Origin: Isoetes taiwanensis | Lineage: Eukaryota; Streptophyta; Lycopodiopsida; Isoetales; Isoetaceae | Length of the DNA: 64,000 bases | Direction: 5' to 3' | Assembly: GCA_021234155.1 (NCBI GenBank) | Contig: JAJEKV010000027.1 | Coordinates: forward strand, 3,780,623-3,844,622 | In this document: positions 26,349 to 38,300 of the stretch, piece by piece | Position numbering within the stretch: position 1 is the stretch's first letter | Layout: each line of letters begins with the position of its first letter | Translations under genes and position numbers: made by a program | Notes under the pieces: generated by a model | Told to the model about the DNA's origin: nothing | Seen by the model: the letters and a program-made list of their open reading frames with translations, nothing else | The model's database searches: none

Positions 26349-27925
26349 TAATGACGTTCGGTATTTATATAATTATACATATAAATATCTTGACGATCAC
26401 CGGCGAGGTACATACATGGGGTATTGTAACCTAGAGTTGACCTAAAGGATTAAATTAAATTTGATATTCAGATAACCTATAATTTAGGGATTAATATTAA
26501 AATTGGATTAATTAAGCTGAGTAATGCTTTGGGAAGAAGCCACTGATAAATGACGTTGGCGGCATAGAGGACTTCAAATTAGGCTATCAACTTGACCCCT
26601 GCACATAAATTGTCTCCCCATAATCCGATCCGAGGGAAGGGGCGGGCTGGCGCCCACCTTGCCAGCACACTTTACTGTGTAGCGGAGTTGAGCACCAAGT
26701 CCAAGAAGATGGAAGCACCAAGTAGCGGGTCCAGCGAGGAACTTCAATTGGGTGGCTAGTACTCAGCGAAATTCTAGGAGTAGCACCCACTGTGAGCACC
26801 CAATAGTGTTTATTTCTTATACTGTGTTTTACTTGTAGGAACTAACCCTTGTTTGCAAAGTTGAGTTCTCTTTATTTATTTGATTACAGTCTTGCTCTTA
26901 AGGATGATTGATAGTTCTTTATATGGAAATGGGGGAAATTAAGGGGGGTAGAACCTCTGAGCCATGTGTAGTAGGAATACGCTCCTGGAATTGATCACCA
27001 TATTTCCCATTACTTGCTAAACTTTGTGTACAAGAGACCATAGGGTCGTAGATGCTATGGAATAGTACTTTTGAGAAGGAACCTTGATGGTGAGTGGGGG
27101 TGGGGGTCTTTGCCGCGAACATAAAAGGCTCACGAGACTCCTACGGTGGGCTAGGCACATTAGCGGAGTCACGTAGAGGCGGGGTATGGGTCGACACTCA
27201 CTGGGTGTAGAGGTGTGACCCATAGGGCACCTTGCACTTTAGTAGATTTAGGGTGAGTAAGTGGGAATGCCAGGATGGGGAGTGTGATGCGTACGTATTC
27301 TCTAGCTCACCCATGGAACCAATGATCTGGAAGGGGCAGCTTCCACGACACACCTGTCGGACGAGAGCGTCGAACCACTGGAGTAGGCTCGTGGGGTGAT
27401 ATCTTGAGTCTGTAGCGTCTCCGGAAGGCTATAGCAAAGCCGCCAAGTGAATAAACCCATCACCAAAGTATTATTACTGCAGGAGGATGGAGTGAACAAC
27501 CCCAACCCTTTGTTCTATGCCGGTAGCGCCGGTGCCTTACCTGCGTCTGTACGTCTCTTGAGAACGTGGAGTCTATCCTCGCAGTGCGAGCGGGGGTAGA
27601 ACACGGGGTTTGGGGTGTTTTCATAGGATTAGATGCATATTCTTTCAGAGTAGTACTTGAATGGATGTGCCACCCTTACGTGGTGGTGCCTTATATATAT
27701 ATGATTTATCATTATTGCTAAGATAACCATTCGCTCAGCGGCGTAGGAGTCCCATTGAAGGCGTGGGCGAATGACACCTCAGTGTCAGCTTCACCGGGCA
27801 TCTTTCTATAGATGGCCGGGATAGGCTGAGGAGGAGCCTGCTCATGGCGAGATGATGCATGAGTAGGAGAGAATCACTATATGTATATACAGTAGAGTGC
27901 AAGTATATATATTGAGGAAAGTAAA
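26349..27925 (+). repeat. 5' LTR of copy 2 of the H3-carrying retrotransposon
   Basis: This 1.58-kb block is the reverse complement of the LTRs at 47325-48925 and 58337-59951, in the same order throughout. The TGACGTTC start, the GGGGTATTGTAACCTA block, the CTTTGGGAAG block and the ATCTATAGAAAG-complement region all align. It is diverged, with many 1-2 base indels that cluster at CAG/CTG positions (for example TTCGG against TTCCAGG next to the start). A primer-binding-site remnant follows at about 27927. Confidence 0.9.
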
Positions 27926-28338
27926 TGATATGAGGAAGCATGGATTCACGGGAAGCCAGAAACTATTGCCTTTGGCCACATACTAGCTTCTGGATTAGAT
28001 TGGAGTAGATTGGCTAGTGAGTGAGGATTTTGGAGTAGTATGAAGATTTGGGTGAGATTGTAGTATTAGATGTAGATCTTGATTGATTTAGCGTGGTTTA
28101 AGAGTGTAATGGTATGTGTACGGGTGCAAAACCTAACCTAAGTGAAGCGAGGCGAGGGTACGGTGTTCTTGGCGGCGGTGAGGTGAGGTCGGTAGAGGTG
28201 CCCGTAGCACAATTATAAAAACTGACGCCCTAAGTGGCGGAAGCGGGGGTACGGGGCGGCTCCTGGCGGCACGTAGCGGCGTCGAGGTAGAGAGTGCCTG
28301 CGCCCAGCAGCGTTTCCGCCACTTTTCTTTAAAAAAAA
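27926..28338 (+). other. Leader of copy 2 with remnant primer-binding site
   Basis: TGATATGAGGAAGCATGG at the LTR end aligns with the primer-binding site of copy 1 (TGGTATCGAGCATGG). It is followed by the shared CACGGGAAGCCA, GGCCACATACTAGC and TGGTATGTGTACGGGTGCAAAACC leader sequence. The two GC-rich leader repeats of copy 1 are also recognisable at about 28140-28315. The leader stops at an A-run where another insertion begins. Confidence 0.8.
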
Positions 28339-29170
28339 CTAGCAAAAAGGCACGCTTGATCATATAAAATAAAAGCGAAAAAATTAGGGCAAAAGGTAAT
28401 TGGATGGCAAAAAAGATAATTGAATTGTCTTTGTATTAGGGCAAAATTGTTTTGAAGGCAAGCTTCTCGTCAAAGCATATGTCGCAGCACCGTGGTCATG
28501 GATTACTCATTTGTGATCGTGATTGTATAATTTCATTAGGGGTGTCATCATTTGTTTGTCCGCGGTGCTTGTTTGAGATAGACATTCTACATCGATGGGT
28601 GGTGGTACTCACGAAGAGATGGTTGCAAAGGCGTTGTATTCCTTGTTTTTAGGTGGAAGGACATTAATTTTTTAGTTTTGCTTTCGGCGTACTTCCTTAT
28701 TTCAATGAATTTACAGGTGGTGACCTTGTTTTTCATTATGTTAAATATTTGTGACTATGAGCTTTTGTTATATCCTACTACCATATCTTCAAACAAAATT
28801 TCCATGTCTAAGTAACTGTTGATGTACAAATGAGAATAATTTGAGGAGGACTAGTAAGCTTGCGAGTGCTTGGCATTCACGGGGGCATATTCGAGGTTTA
28901 TATTAATCTAAGGCGGTATATTTGCGATGCGTGTTAATCCAAGATAGTTGTAATAAGATATTATGCGTGTTCAAAAATTTTGGTAATACATGCCGATGTT
29001 GCAACATATAAGTAAAAGATCTTTTATATCGGCCTTCAATCATTGGTCTTACAAGCGTGCTTGATGAAATTGCTTCATCAAGGTCCCCTAAAGTCATGTA
29101 GCGTGCGTTTGCACGATCATCAAGCGGGGACCTTTGCTCTTCATTATCTGACTATCTTTACTGTCGCATT

Positions 29171-29350
29171 GAAGACTTCATATTATAACAATCACAAGGG
29201 TCCCCATGCGTACAATACAAATTTTGAATGCGATGTTGGTCTTACACAAATAGCAATTCTGACACTTCATATTATAACCAATCACAGGGTCCCCATGCAT
29301 TTCATCTCTAAATTTTGAATCTTATATTTGGTCTTACAAATAGCAATTCA
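29171..29350. repeat. 90-bp tandem duplication
   Basis: Units 29171-29260 and 29261-29350 share ACTTCATATTATAAC, AATCAC, GGGTCCCCATGC, AATTTTGAAT and TTGGTCTTAC..AAATAGCAATTC. It lies within the unclassified insertion. Confidence 0.85.
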
Positions 29351-32300
29351 CATTTGGCAGAGGCTGCGCAACCAATTAGAGATCCAAATTTGACAACTTG
29401 TAGCGGCTTAAGGAGGGGGATATCCTTTGATTATGACTATGCCAATGGCATTGCAGGTGAATAAGCAAGTGGATAACATGAGCTCAACTTCACATGCACA
29501 ATCTTTCCATAAACTCAATTGTTGGTGAAATCGAGAGACTAATGAAACATCCCATGGTACAAAAGCCGTCAAAAGCAATCATGGGCATGGCTCATGCATT
29601 GGTATCGATTAAATCAGCGATACACCAAGACTCTCTTACGATCGGCAAAGAAGATGACAAATCTTTTGAATGGTGTTGCATTTACCTCCAAATATTGTTC
29701 TCGGGCATGCTTCGTTTAATAAGGTGCTTTACATTTGGCCTTTAAAATACGATGCGATGCTATGTAATAGTCTTGACCCATGCATCCATAACTCCACCTA
29801 ATGGACTGTGGTGAACCTCACTTATAATTTGTTTATGCTCGGCATTGCAGTCTTGTATAGCAGATAATTCGCCCGGTGGCTGAGAACCGCGAGGTTGATG
29901 AATCAACATCTCTAGTTGAGAATCACCTTGTAGAGCAGAATAAGTAAATTTGTAGATGTTGCAAATGGATAAGAAAAAAACCTCCAAGGATTACCATTTG
30001 CTTCACTTTCTGCTTTTGGCCGGTCCTCGAGCGGCGAATTCTCTGTTGAAATTCGAGAGTGTCTACGGCATAGATCCATATAGCGAGGAAGCGAGAGAGT
30101 ACCATCTTTACCTTACACGGTTTCTATTTTCTTTATTTGCGAGAGAGGAACATGGTACTAAATTAGATGAAGATGTAAATCGTCGAGATGATGAAGTAGA
30201 GTATGATGAGCTGCATTTTGAAGAAGGCTTCGTAAAGGAGGAAAATGCACCTTTCAAATAACCTCATGCCGCGGGCAAGTTTCAACCAAGTGTTTATGCG
30301 ATGACCAAACTCACAGTTTGTTTATAAAGAGTTTTGAAACAAAAACATGTTCAGCGAGTACTTGATTTTCAATATGCATAATGTTTCCTCGTTGATCTTT
30401 GAGGTAGAAATTTTCATTTGCGCAAGTATAGTATTAGGAATGAATATTTCGTTGAAACTAAGCTCATAAAATTTGGAATTAGAAATTTGAGTGCCCTTGG
30501 CGGGCGCAATATAAAGGGCAACTTCGAAAAGTTCACAAAAGGTTTTGAGCGGCTCTAGTATTAACATTCCTAAGCGTCTTTTGAACATATGAGAACTCTC
30601 CATATTCTTTTAACATGGTTGTATTTATCAAATCAAAGGAAGTCGTCATACATGTAACATAATTTGAGGTATGCACTTGGCGGTGAACGAAGCAATAGCT
30701 CCTCGACATCTACCTTTCTGCCCCTCCAAAAGCGTGTCTTGAAGCATATCGGCGGTGAGGCCGAGAAAACCACTAAAAAATATCTTGGATACAAAAGATG
30801 CAAAAAGTTTAGTCATACTACAAGTTCATGTAGAGTATACGCTTGAACAACCATATATGAATAATGCTTTATAGAACTCAAATCTAGATTTCATATAACA
30901 CTAACTAATACTTGTTTGTGCATGCTCTATTCCGAGAAATAAGCGGGGAATGCGCTTTCTGTCATATAAGCGGTGTGTGTGTCACGAAAGCTTCTTTGGT
31001 GCAAAGCTACTTCGATTGTTCTTTAACCATCTGAGTATCTGCCGAGCGGCTTGAGTTGGATATGAGATGAGTTCAAAAGGACAATGGAAGTTATGCAAAA
31101 CAAGTCTTGTTTGAGTTTCCTTTCCCATATTGTCCTTCATTTACGAAATTTCCTTTCAAAAGGCTCTCCCACGAAACATTGAAGTAAACATGGACTAATT
31201 ACTATGACCCTTTTAAGTCTTTGATATCACGAGGGCCGGTGTGCTCTTCTTTATTAAAAAGAAGTCTTAGGATGGCTTTGAAATGCTCTGAGCATTGGAG
31301 TGCGGGAATATTCTGAAACTTAGCGACGTGTGGCCTACAAATATTCTTGCCATAATAATAGTGATTTTTGATATGAGTAAAGGGCATGAATCACACGAGA
31401 CAGCACCCAATTGACATAATAATTTTGAGACTTTTTTAAATGCGACAAAATATGTGATTGGACCAGCGGCGAGGGTTTAATAGAAAGATATAGGCTGATG
31501 AGGGTTATAAAATGTTCTTCAAGACTTTCCATAGATACGGTTGCCACACGCGGAAGCTCATTGTTTTGGTTGAGCGTCGGCGAGTTTAAAAACATGTCGG
31601 TGGATTCGCGATATACCTCTGATCATAGTTCTAAGCGCACATTATTAAAACAACGATTTAACTGCGGGAAATTTGGATAAGGTTGAGATAAAAGCACTTC
31701 GAGAATGATGTTTTGTGAGCTATGTTCAATGATAAATTGCTCTTTGGACATCTAACATGCGCCTTCTTTGTTGATACAAGCTTCACTATATGCAGAGATG
31801 CTAGAAAAAGAAAAGACTGAATCTCCATTGTCGCGGTCGAACATCAATAGCTTGTCGATGCTTGATCTGAATGGATCCTATAGAATCTTTTAAAGATAAT
31901 GGATCCTACCATGTCATTTTGCTATTGTGGTACGCCACCCATAGAATAGCACAAAAGCTGAACTCTGCAATGCACACAAGAAAATAGTGTTAGAAACGTT
32001 TTAATCAAGGGCTAAATGCACAAAAAGACCAAGCAGCAATGGGCTCCATTGCATTCCTTTCTTTATGTCTTGCAAAATCAGGGAGAGAATACGAGTTGAT
32101 TGTTGTGAGAAGCGCATAATTCAATATATCCAGCTTCAATGGTTTTGACTTTTAGTCCAACATGGCAGAGTTTTCAATTTCCATAGCATTCCCTTTTTGG
32201 ATCTTAGGAAGCTTCTACTCTGATTCATATATTGGCGGCGAAAAAGAATGAATTCACGGAGGGTGATGAAGTTTATGGGAGAAAGCAATAGATTACCTGT

Positions 32301-32809
32301 TTGGAAGGGAAGAATTCAAGCACCATAGGATTACTTTTGCGAGAATTTGTCAAAAGACCAATTTGCAATGCGATTAAGAAAGAAATATATTAATAGTAGC
32401 GGGTATCACGCACATTAATCTTTTCTTGTGATGCATGAACCTCTATCCATTTACATATTCTCCCACACTTAAGCGAGATGTTTTCCGCAGTACTAAGCTA
32501 GGATTAGTGGGCGATACCTCTTCCAACGATTATGCTAAATGGAACGGCTTTCTATTAGGAGGTATGGCTTACCATGAGACAAGCGTTAGGCGAAATCAAA
32601 AGGCGCAGCTCGAGATATTTCATCTGCGGATCAAGCACTAAAGCGAGTAAAATTACATGTTCAAGATAGATTAACCTACAGTGTTGGGATTTAGCGTTTC
32701 TTTGCTGCCATTGCCTTTAAAACACATCAGCTATAATTGCGAAGGAAGTTTGGTTAGTATTGGCATGTCACTCCTATAGAAGTTTCTCAAGCTATGCCTC
32801 ATTATGCAT

Positions 32810-33160
32810 GTTTTTGACCCATTTGTAGCTGTTGCAAAATATGCGCCCTAGCATCATTTGTGGATCTTCCAGCGATCTTTGCGATACATGTTCTTCCACA
32901 AGAATGGAGTTTCATTTTGGGAATTATGCCCATATTTCTAAATTTGTATAAGCTGTGGCAGCAAAAAGCATTGCCTGATTTGGCACTGTTTTGGCATTTA
33001 TGCTAGGAATTTTGAAAATGCATGCCTAGCATCCAATTATGCATCTTTTGTTGACCTCTCCGACAGGATGTTCTTCTTGTAATGAGAGTTTTTGATTTGG
33101 GAGTTATGGCAATGTTTCTAGTTGAGGTCTATAAATTTGTGGCGACAAACGCATATTACT
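32810..33160. repeat. Diverged tandem repeat of about 175 bp
   Basis: Two segments share, in order, TGCGCCCTAGCATC / TGCCTAGCATCCAATT, TGTTCTTC, GGGA(A/G)TTATG, GTTTCTA and a following AAATTTGT. They are diverged but colinear. Confidence 0.6.
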
Positions 33161-34360
33161 TGTTGGGGCTTGCTAACAGGGGCTCATTAGAAACATCAAT
33201 ACAAAGCCCATGATGCCATCTAGCGAAGGTGGAAAAATGAATAAATCATGAAGCATAATGAAAATTATAGGACTAAAAACCTTGCCTTTGCAGAGTTCAA
33301 GGAGATTTGAAGGCGAAGTGGCGCGTGAACTTGGAGGAGGACACATAGGAGGCAAATAAAATAACTGGCGATGGCGATTATTAAGTGGCCTTTTCCATCC
33401 TGAAACTTCCATCGAAACTTAGGGGATAAGCGAAAGGAATGCCATTCTTGTGGTTTATATTTTGAAAGCTTATTAGAACTTTAGGAGTTTTTGAACAAAG
33501 TGACAAATACATGCAAACCACTGCTGAAACTAGTATTAAAGCTTAATGTCCATGTTACTCTCTTTGCTGCTCGACATGTATATATTAGCGGCCAGGCGCT
33601 TACGAAGCATTACTTGACCTTTGACAAACTCGGTCGAAATTTTGTGTGTTGGATTGGAGGCCTTTGACAAAGCGCGGTATTTCGCGGGATCTCGAAGCGC
33701 CCAAAATTTGCTACGCAATGTCAGACAAAAAGTTGGACCCGGGGAAAACTTTCCTACAATACGGCCGAGAAATATGCAAATCCGCCGAGGCTAAGCGCAT
33801 CCTAACTAATCCGTGAAGACATTTTTGGCAATAGCATCTTACGATTTACTATTGGGTAGCAGTTAGCGGCAACCTTAAGCAATGAAGCGTGAGGGAAAAT
33901 GCAAAAGACTATTACTTGGCGGATGATGAAAGCTTGCGGATAAAAGAAGACTTCTTGACATCACCAGCGAGGGCCTCAAATAAAATAACGAAACAGTATT
34001 TGTGGCCTTTTCAATCTCCTTTGCTTTTTAGCCATTTTCTAATTTTTAAGGCGTAGATTTTTTAAAAATCTATACTTGAAACTATTACCCGCATCAATTT
34101 TTTATGAGAATTGGACATGCTAAATGGATAGTCACAAATTGCAAGGAAGGTTGCGGCAGTTGAAATTTTGGCGTGCTAAAATTAGGGTAAAAATTTCAAA
34201 ATTTAGTCAAAGGTAACTTTTCCTTCATTTTTCTAGCTTGGTGCTCTCTTGTGTGCTCTGCCTAGCAGCCATAGCGCTTAGCCCGGAAGCTTCCCTCCGC
34301 CGCAGCAAACCTCGTTTCTTGCCTTCCTCTCTAAGCGCCCTCAGCAGCCCACCTTTTGTG

Positions 34361-35384
34361 ATGGAGGAACCCAGCGGTATACAAAGCGCAAGCCTGTATT
34401 CCCAATCTCCCATAGAGTCACGATGGCCATTGGCCCTTTCACGCCCAACCCATTGCCGAGAAGAAGAGGCTAAAAGTGAGGAGCTACTGGAGTACTTTGT
34501 TAAGCGTTTCTATGAAGGAATTAGGATACCATACCCAGCTCTTTTGCTATAGCGGCCGTTATTACAACCTTAAGCATGCATCAATAGCGTGCAAGTGGTT
34601 GAAACGAGGAAAGATGGTGTCGAGAGAAATATACTACCCAGTTCTTTCAGGAAGAGGATGAGCAAAATTTGACGAGGCCATACAAGCCTTGGGCCATAAG
34701 ATCCTTCAAATACTTTCTTGGCCGGACCTACAACCAACTGCGGCCAGATGACCCGGCCGAGTACCGTTATCTTAGCAGCAGGATGTGCCTCTTTAATGGG
34801 GGGTCATACACCATCCATCTTTTCTTATGAGGAGAGACTAATACGTATCATTTGGGAATTTGGAACACCCCCATTTTCCTGGTCGATTCAGTAGAGACGT
34901 CGAAGGCGAGGACATCGCGAGGCCAGCCCTCCACGGTATTTCCTCGACTTAGCGAAGAATGGGCCGGATAGCGAGGAAGCGGCCGGGAAGCGGCGGCACT
35001 CTGGCACAATCCCGCGAAGGCAACTCAATTGTGAAAGAGGCTTGCTAAGATTAAGTGAAGATACCCTCCATACCTGGCTACGGCTAGAGCGGGGGCTTGA
35101 GAATAGGAAAGAATGCGAGGATGAAGGCGAGGCGGGAAGGGGCGAGGCGAGAGAGAGAGGCGGTCAAAGAGGCGGCTTGGAAGAGAGAAAACGCGAGCAG
35201 ACCGTCCAAGATCAGCCACCCCGAATGACATATTCGCCGAAGGCGAAAGAAGGCGCCGTAAGTCGGGTGCTAGAGTATAAGGATCAGCTCAAGGCTTCGG
35301 GGGTGGGTGTCGCTAAGGCTGCGCGAGGGACAATGGCGGATGAAATCATCGAAAGGCCGGCATCGAGAGCCAAAAAGCATGAAA
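34361..35384 (+). pseudogene. Copy 2, first part of the coiled-coil/H3 fusion gene
   Basis: From the ATG at 34361 (MEEP start) this aligns with the minus-strand cargo gene at 57723-56690 of copy 1. The KR(F/Y)YEG(I)RIPY block, the MCLFN block near 34785, the glutamate/arginine-rich coiled-coil region and the DEII(E/R) segment near 35338 are all recognisable. Multiple frameshifts scatter the protein over three frames. It stops at the Mutator-like insertion and resumes at 44636. Copy 2 lacks the in-frame TAA that interrupts copy 1 near 57358, which suggests that stop is a private change or error in copy 1. Confidence 0.85.
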
Positions 35385-38300
35385 GAGGGTAATGCATTAC
35401 ATAAATGCTGAATTGAAGGGCCAATTTGTGCTTTTGGGTACATTTTAGATGTACATCAAGATACTATGGTTTGTCGTTTTGTGTCGGATATGCAATGATT
35501 GCAAGTCATCACGACATTCCCGAAAATTCTTGGTTAACCACCGAACCACCGAACCAAATTGAATGGATCCGTCCCTCCCTTTCGAAATTCCCCCTTTCCG
35601 CAGGCCAATTACGAAGGAATTCGAGGAAACAAACACATGCCAATTGAATCTACAAGAAGTACAAAATCAATTTCAATCTGTTCCATGGAGAGGGTGAAAT
35701 TCCAATGGAAGTGATGGTTCTAAGCGCAGAAATAGCTGCGACATTGGCGGTGTTATGCCACAAAACAAATAAAGAAAGCGTGTTGGCAATTGGAGGTGGA
35801 TTGCATCCTCGATTTGGCGGCAAGCGGCCGTCGGATCGAATTAGTTTTGTGATGCGTTTGTTTACCCAGGTCGGCAGGCTTTTTTCTGTTCGAACACAGT
35901 AGTGGAAATCCTTCGAAGTTATTGTTATGAAATCAATGATGAGAAGCTTGAAAGATGGACTTCAAGAAGTAAAAGTCTGCTAATAGCAAAGATAAATTGG
36001 TACGCAAAACATTCCACTTTGTTATCAATGATTGTTGGAAAAAGGAGATATAAACAGAATGTTTCTTCAAAATTACTAAAAGATCACGGCCAAAGAAGTT
36101 TATCCCAAAGGCTGCTGACAAGAAGGAAGATATGTCATTAAGTGGAGCAAATGTATGGGCTTTGGCGAGGAAGGATGCCAAAGATCAAATAGAATGCGAT
36201 GATTGATCAAATGTCAGGGTTAAAATTGAATTTTGAAGCGACAATACCAAGAAGTTTTCACCAAGGTTAGAATGTCATGAAGAGGAGAACACAAAAGCAA
36301 TACAATACCTTGATATCCTCCTTGAGGTTTGCTCTTGTAATTGAATCAGTCAGTCTTGGAGTTTATGTTTCTTCCAAAAATTCTTTCATGACTTTATTAC
36401 GTACATTCTAGTTACATTCGAGTGACACGTTAATGAATACACATGGTTCTCATGGAAATGTATTGCATTTTACATTGTTTATAGTAGCGAGAAATCTTGC
36501 GATGATATTATAGTAGGTACTTTTTTAGATGTGTACATCCATTATGATTGCATGTCCATGCAGGTACGCATTTACATGTACTTGAATATCAAAATTACAT
36601 CATTCTACATTTTTAGTGTACTTTTCGGTGTGAAGCCAAACAAATGGAACATATATGTACATTAATTTGTACTAATATTGTAACATTAATGTGATGTACT
36701 AATATTGGAACATTAATTAGATGTACATTGGATGTACATTGAATGTTGATTAGGCTTTGTTGGTGGCCATTAGATATCTTCTTGTACATTAGATGTACGT
36801 AGATGTCACGATATGAGATGGTGAAATTTGTTGGATGGACATTTTATGTACATAGAACATACACGTGGTACAATAGTATAGTTCAATACTCTTTTGGCAT
36901 GCAGTTTTGCGACATCATTTTAACATGGTCTTTAATGCTTTTGTTATTGCGATGCAGGCTTATCAACGGTTGTATATCCCGGAATCCACGATGCAAAATT
37001 AAGCCGGCAGTTCCGAGTATCGGAAACCTGATTGCATAAGAAATTGAAGGGAGAAAGCACATATTTGTTGTGCAGTAAACGCATGAGCAGCAGATGCATG
37101 CTGAAAGGCCCTTCAATGATATGAGGAGATCCTACATGGTAATTGCACTTTGGTACGTAGTATGCGTGCATCGGCAAAACAATGGAAGTATATCAGCAAA
37201 CAGAAAACTTTGATAATGTTAGTATCTTGTAAGGTGCTTGATTTTGCGAAATATATGGCCGGTGAATGGCATAAACTAAAAATGCATCAAAGCCGGAGAA
37301 ATATGATGAATGTGGAGTGAAGAAATTAGACATGCATCCCAGCGAGGAAAGATGGAATTGAGAATGTGGTAAGCAAAGTATATGCATGTCAATAGTACGT
37401 AAAAAGGTACATCAGAAGGCTTAGATTAGTTGTCCCGGGGAATGACAAAAGCATGTTTTTGTTAAAAGAACATGAAATCAGCTTGCTAAGTTCACAGTCC
37501 TTACAGCTTTACGGCCTGCTTGTGAGAGAGCAAGCGAGTTTAAAAGATGTGTTGAGAAACTCCGGATAATAGTGTGTTGTACATTTGTTGACTGCGGAGA
37601 ACTACACATTGAAACGAGGGCAGAGATTCTGTCAGAGCATTGGAATCTGATCCAGAGTAGTATTTTGGTCCATATTTGTATTGAAAATAGAAAGGTAAGC
37701 TTAAGCAGTGCATTTCTATGTTTAGGATGGCCGGGGAAGCATGACACTTTCATTTTGTGCAACATGGTTTTAAGTACATTTCCCGGGGTGGCTTAAGAAT
37801 AATAAGGTGGACACATAAGCCTTCGTGTGTGGTCGGATGATTTGTGCATCTCAATTCAAAAATACACTTACTTACGTGCATGGTAGCGGAATCTGTAGAT
37901 GATACCATGTTGAAAATAAAATTCCGAGTGATATGGAATTTCTTTGTATCACGGTATGGGAAGGCACACATGATGGCCGAGGCTGGTATAGCAAGTTGTG
38001 GCTTGAAGCGGCGGAGAAAAAAAATAGCATGCCGGTGGCAGTCTGGCTGAAAACTTGTCGCAGTTTTAGGGGCCAAAGAGTGGACGTGAAAGGGTGTTTT
38101 GGGAGGTTGGAAAAGCAGGATGTGAGCGAGCGACAAGCATTCAATTGCAGGGCTTTACACAGCCTTTCGGCCGGATGCGATACGTAGTCAGCTATAAACC
38201 CGGCCAGATCCAACAAAGTTGCTATCGCAGAACCACTCTTGTGCTTTTGTGATGCTTGCATTAACTTCAATTGGTTGAATTGTGAACACATTAAACATTG

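Larger units (their letters stand above)
28339..34178. mobile_element. 5.8-kb unclassified insertion inside copy 2
   Basis: It is delimited by comparison with copy 1: matching leader sequence stops at the A-run at 28338 and resumes at TTAGGGTAAAAATTTC near 34181. The ends are CTAGCAAAAAGGCACGC on the left and, inverted, TTTAGCACGCCAAAATTT on the right. They share a TAGCA...CACGC-like core, which is too weak to call terminal inverted repeats. The right end is CTAA, which also resembles a Helitron terminus, but no 5' TC or 3' hairpin is clear. Inside are short plus frames (29494-29745, 29956-30261, 30664-30846) with no family I recognise. The last ends with a possible broken zinc-knuckle (KRCKKFSHTTSSC). 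No transposase core was identified. Confidence 0.55.
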
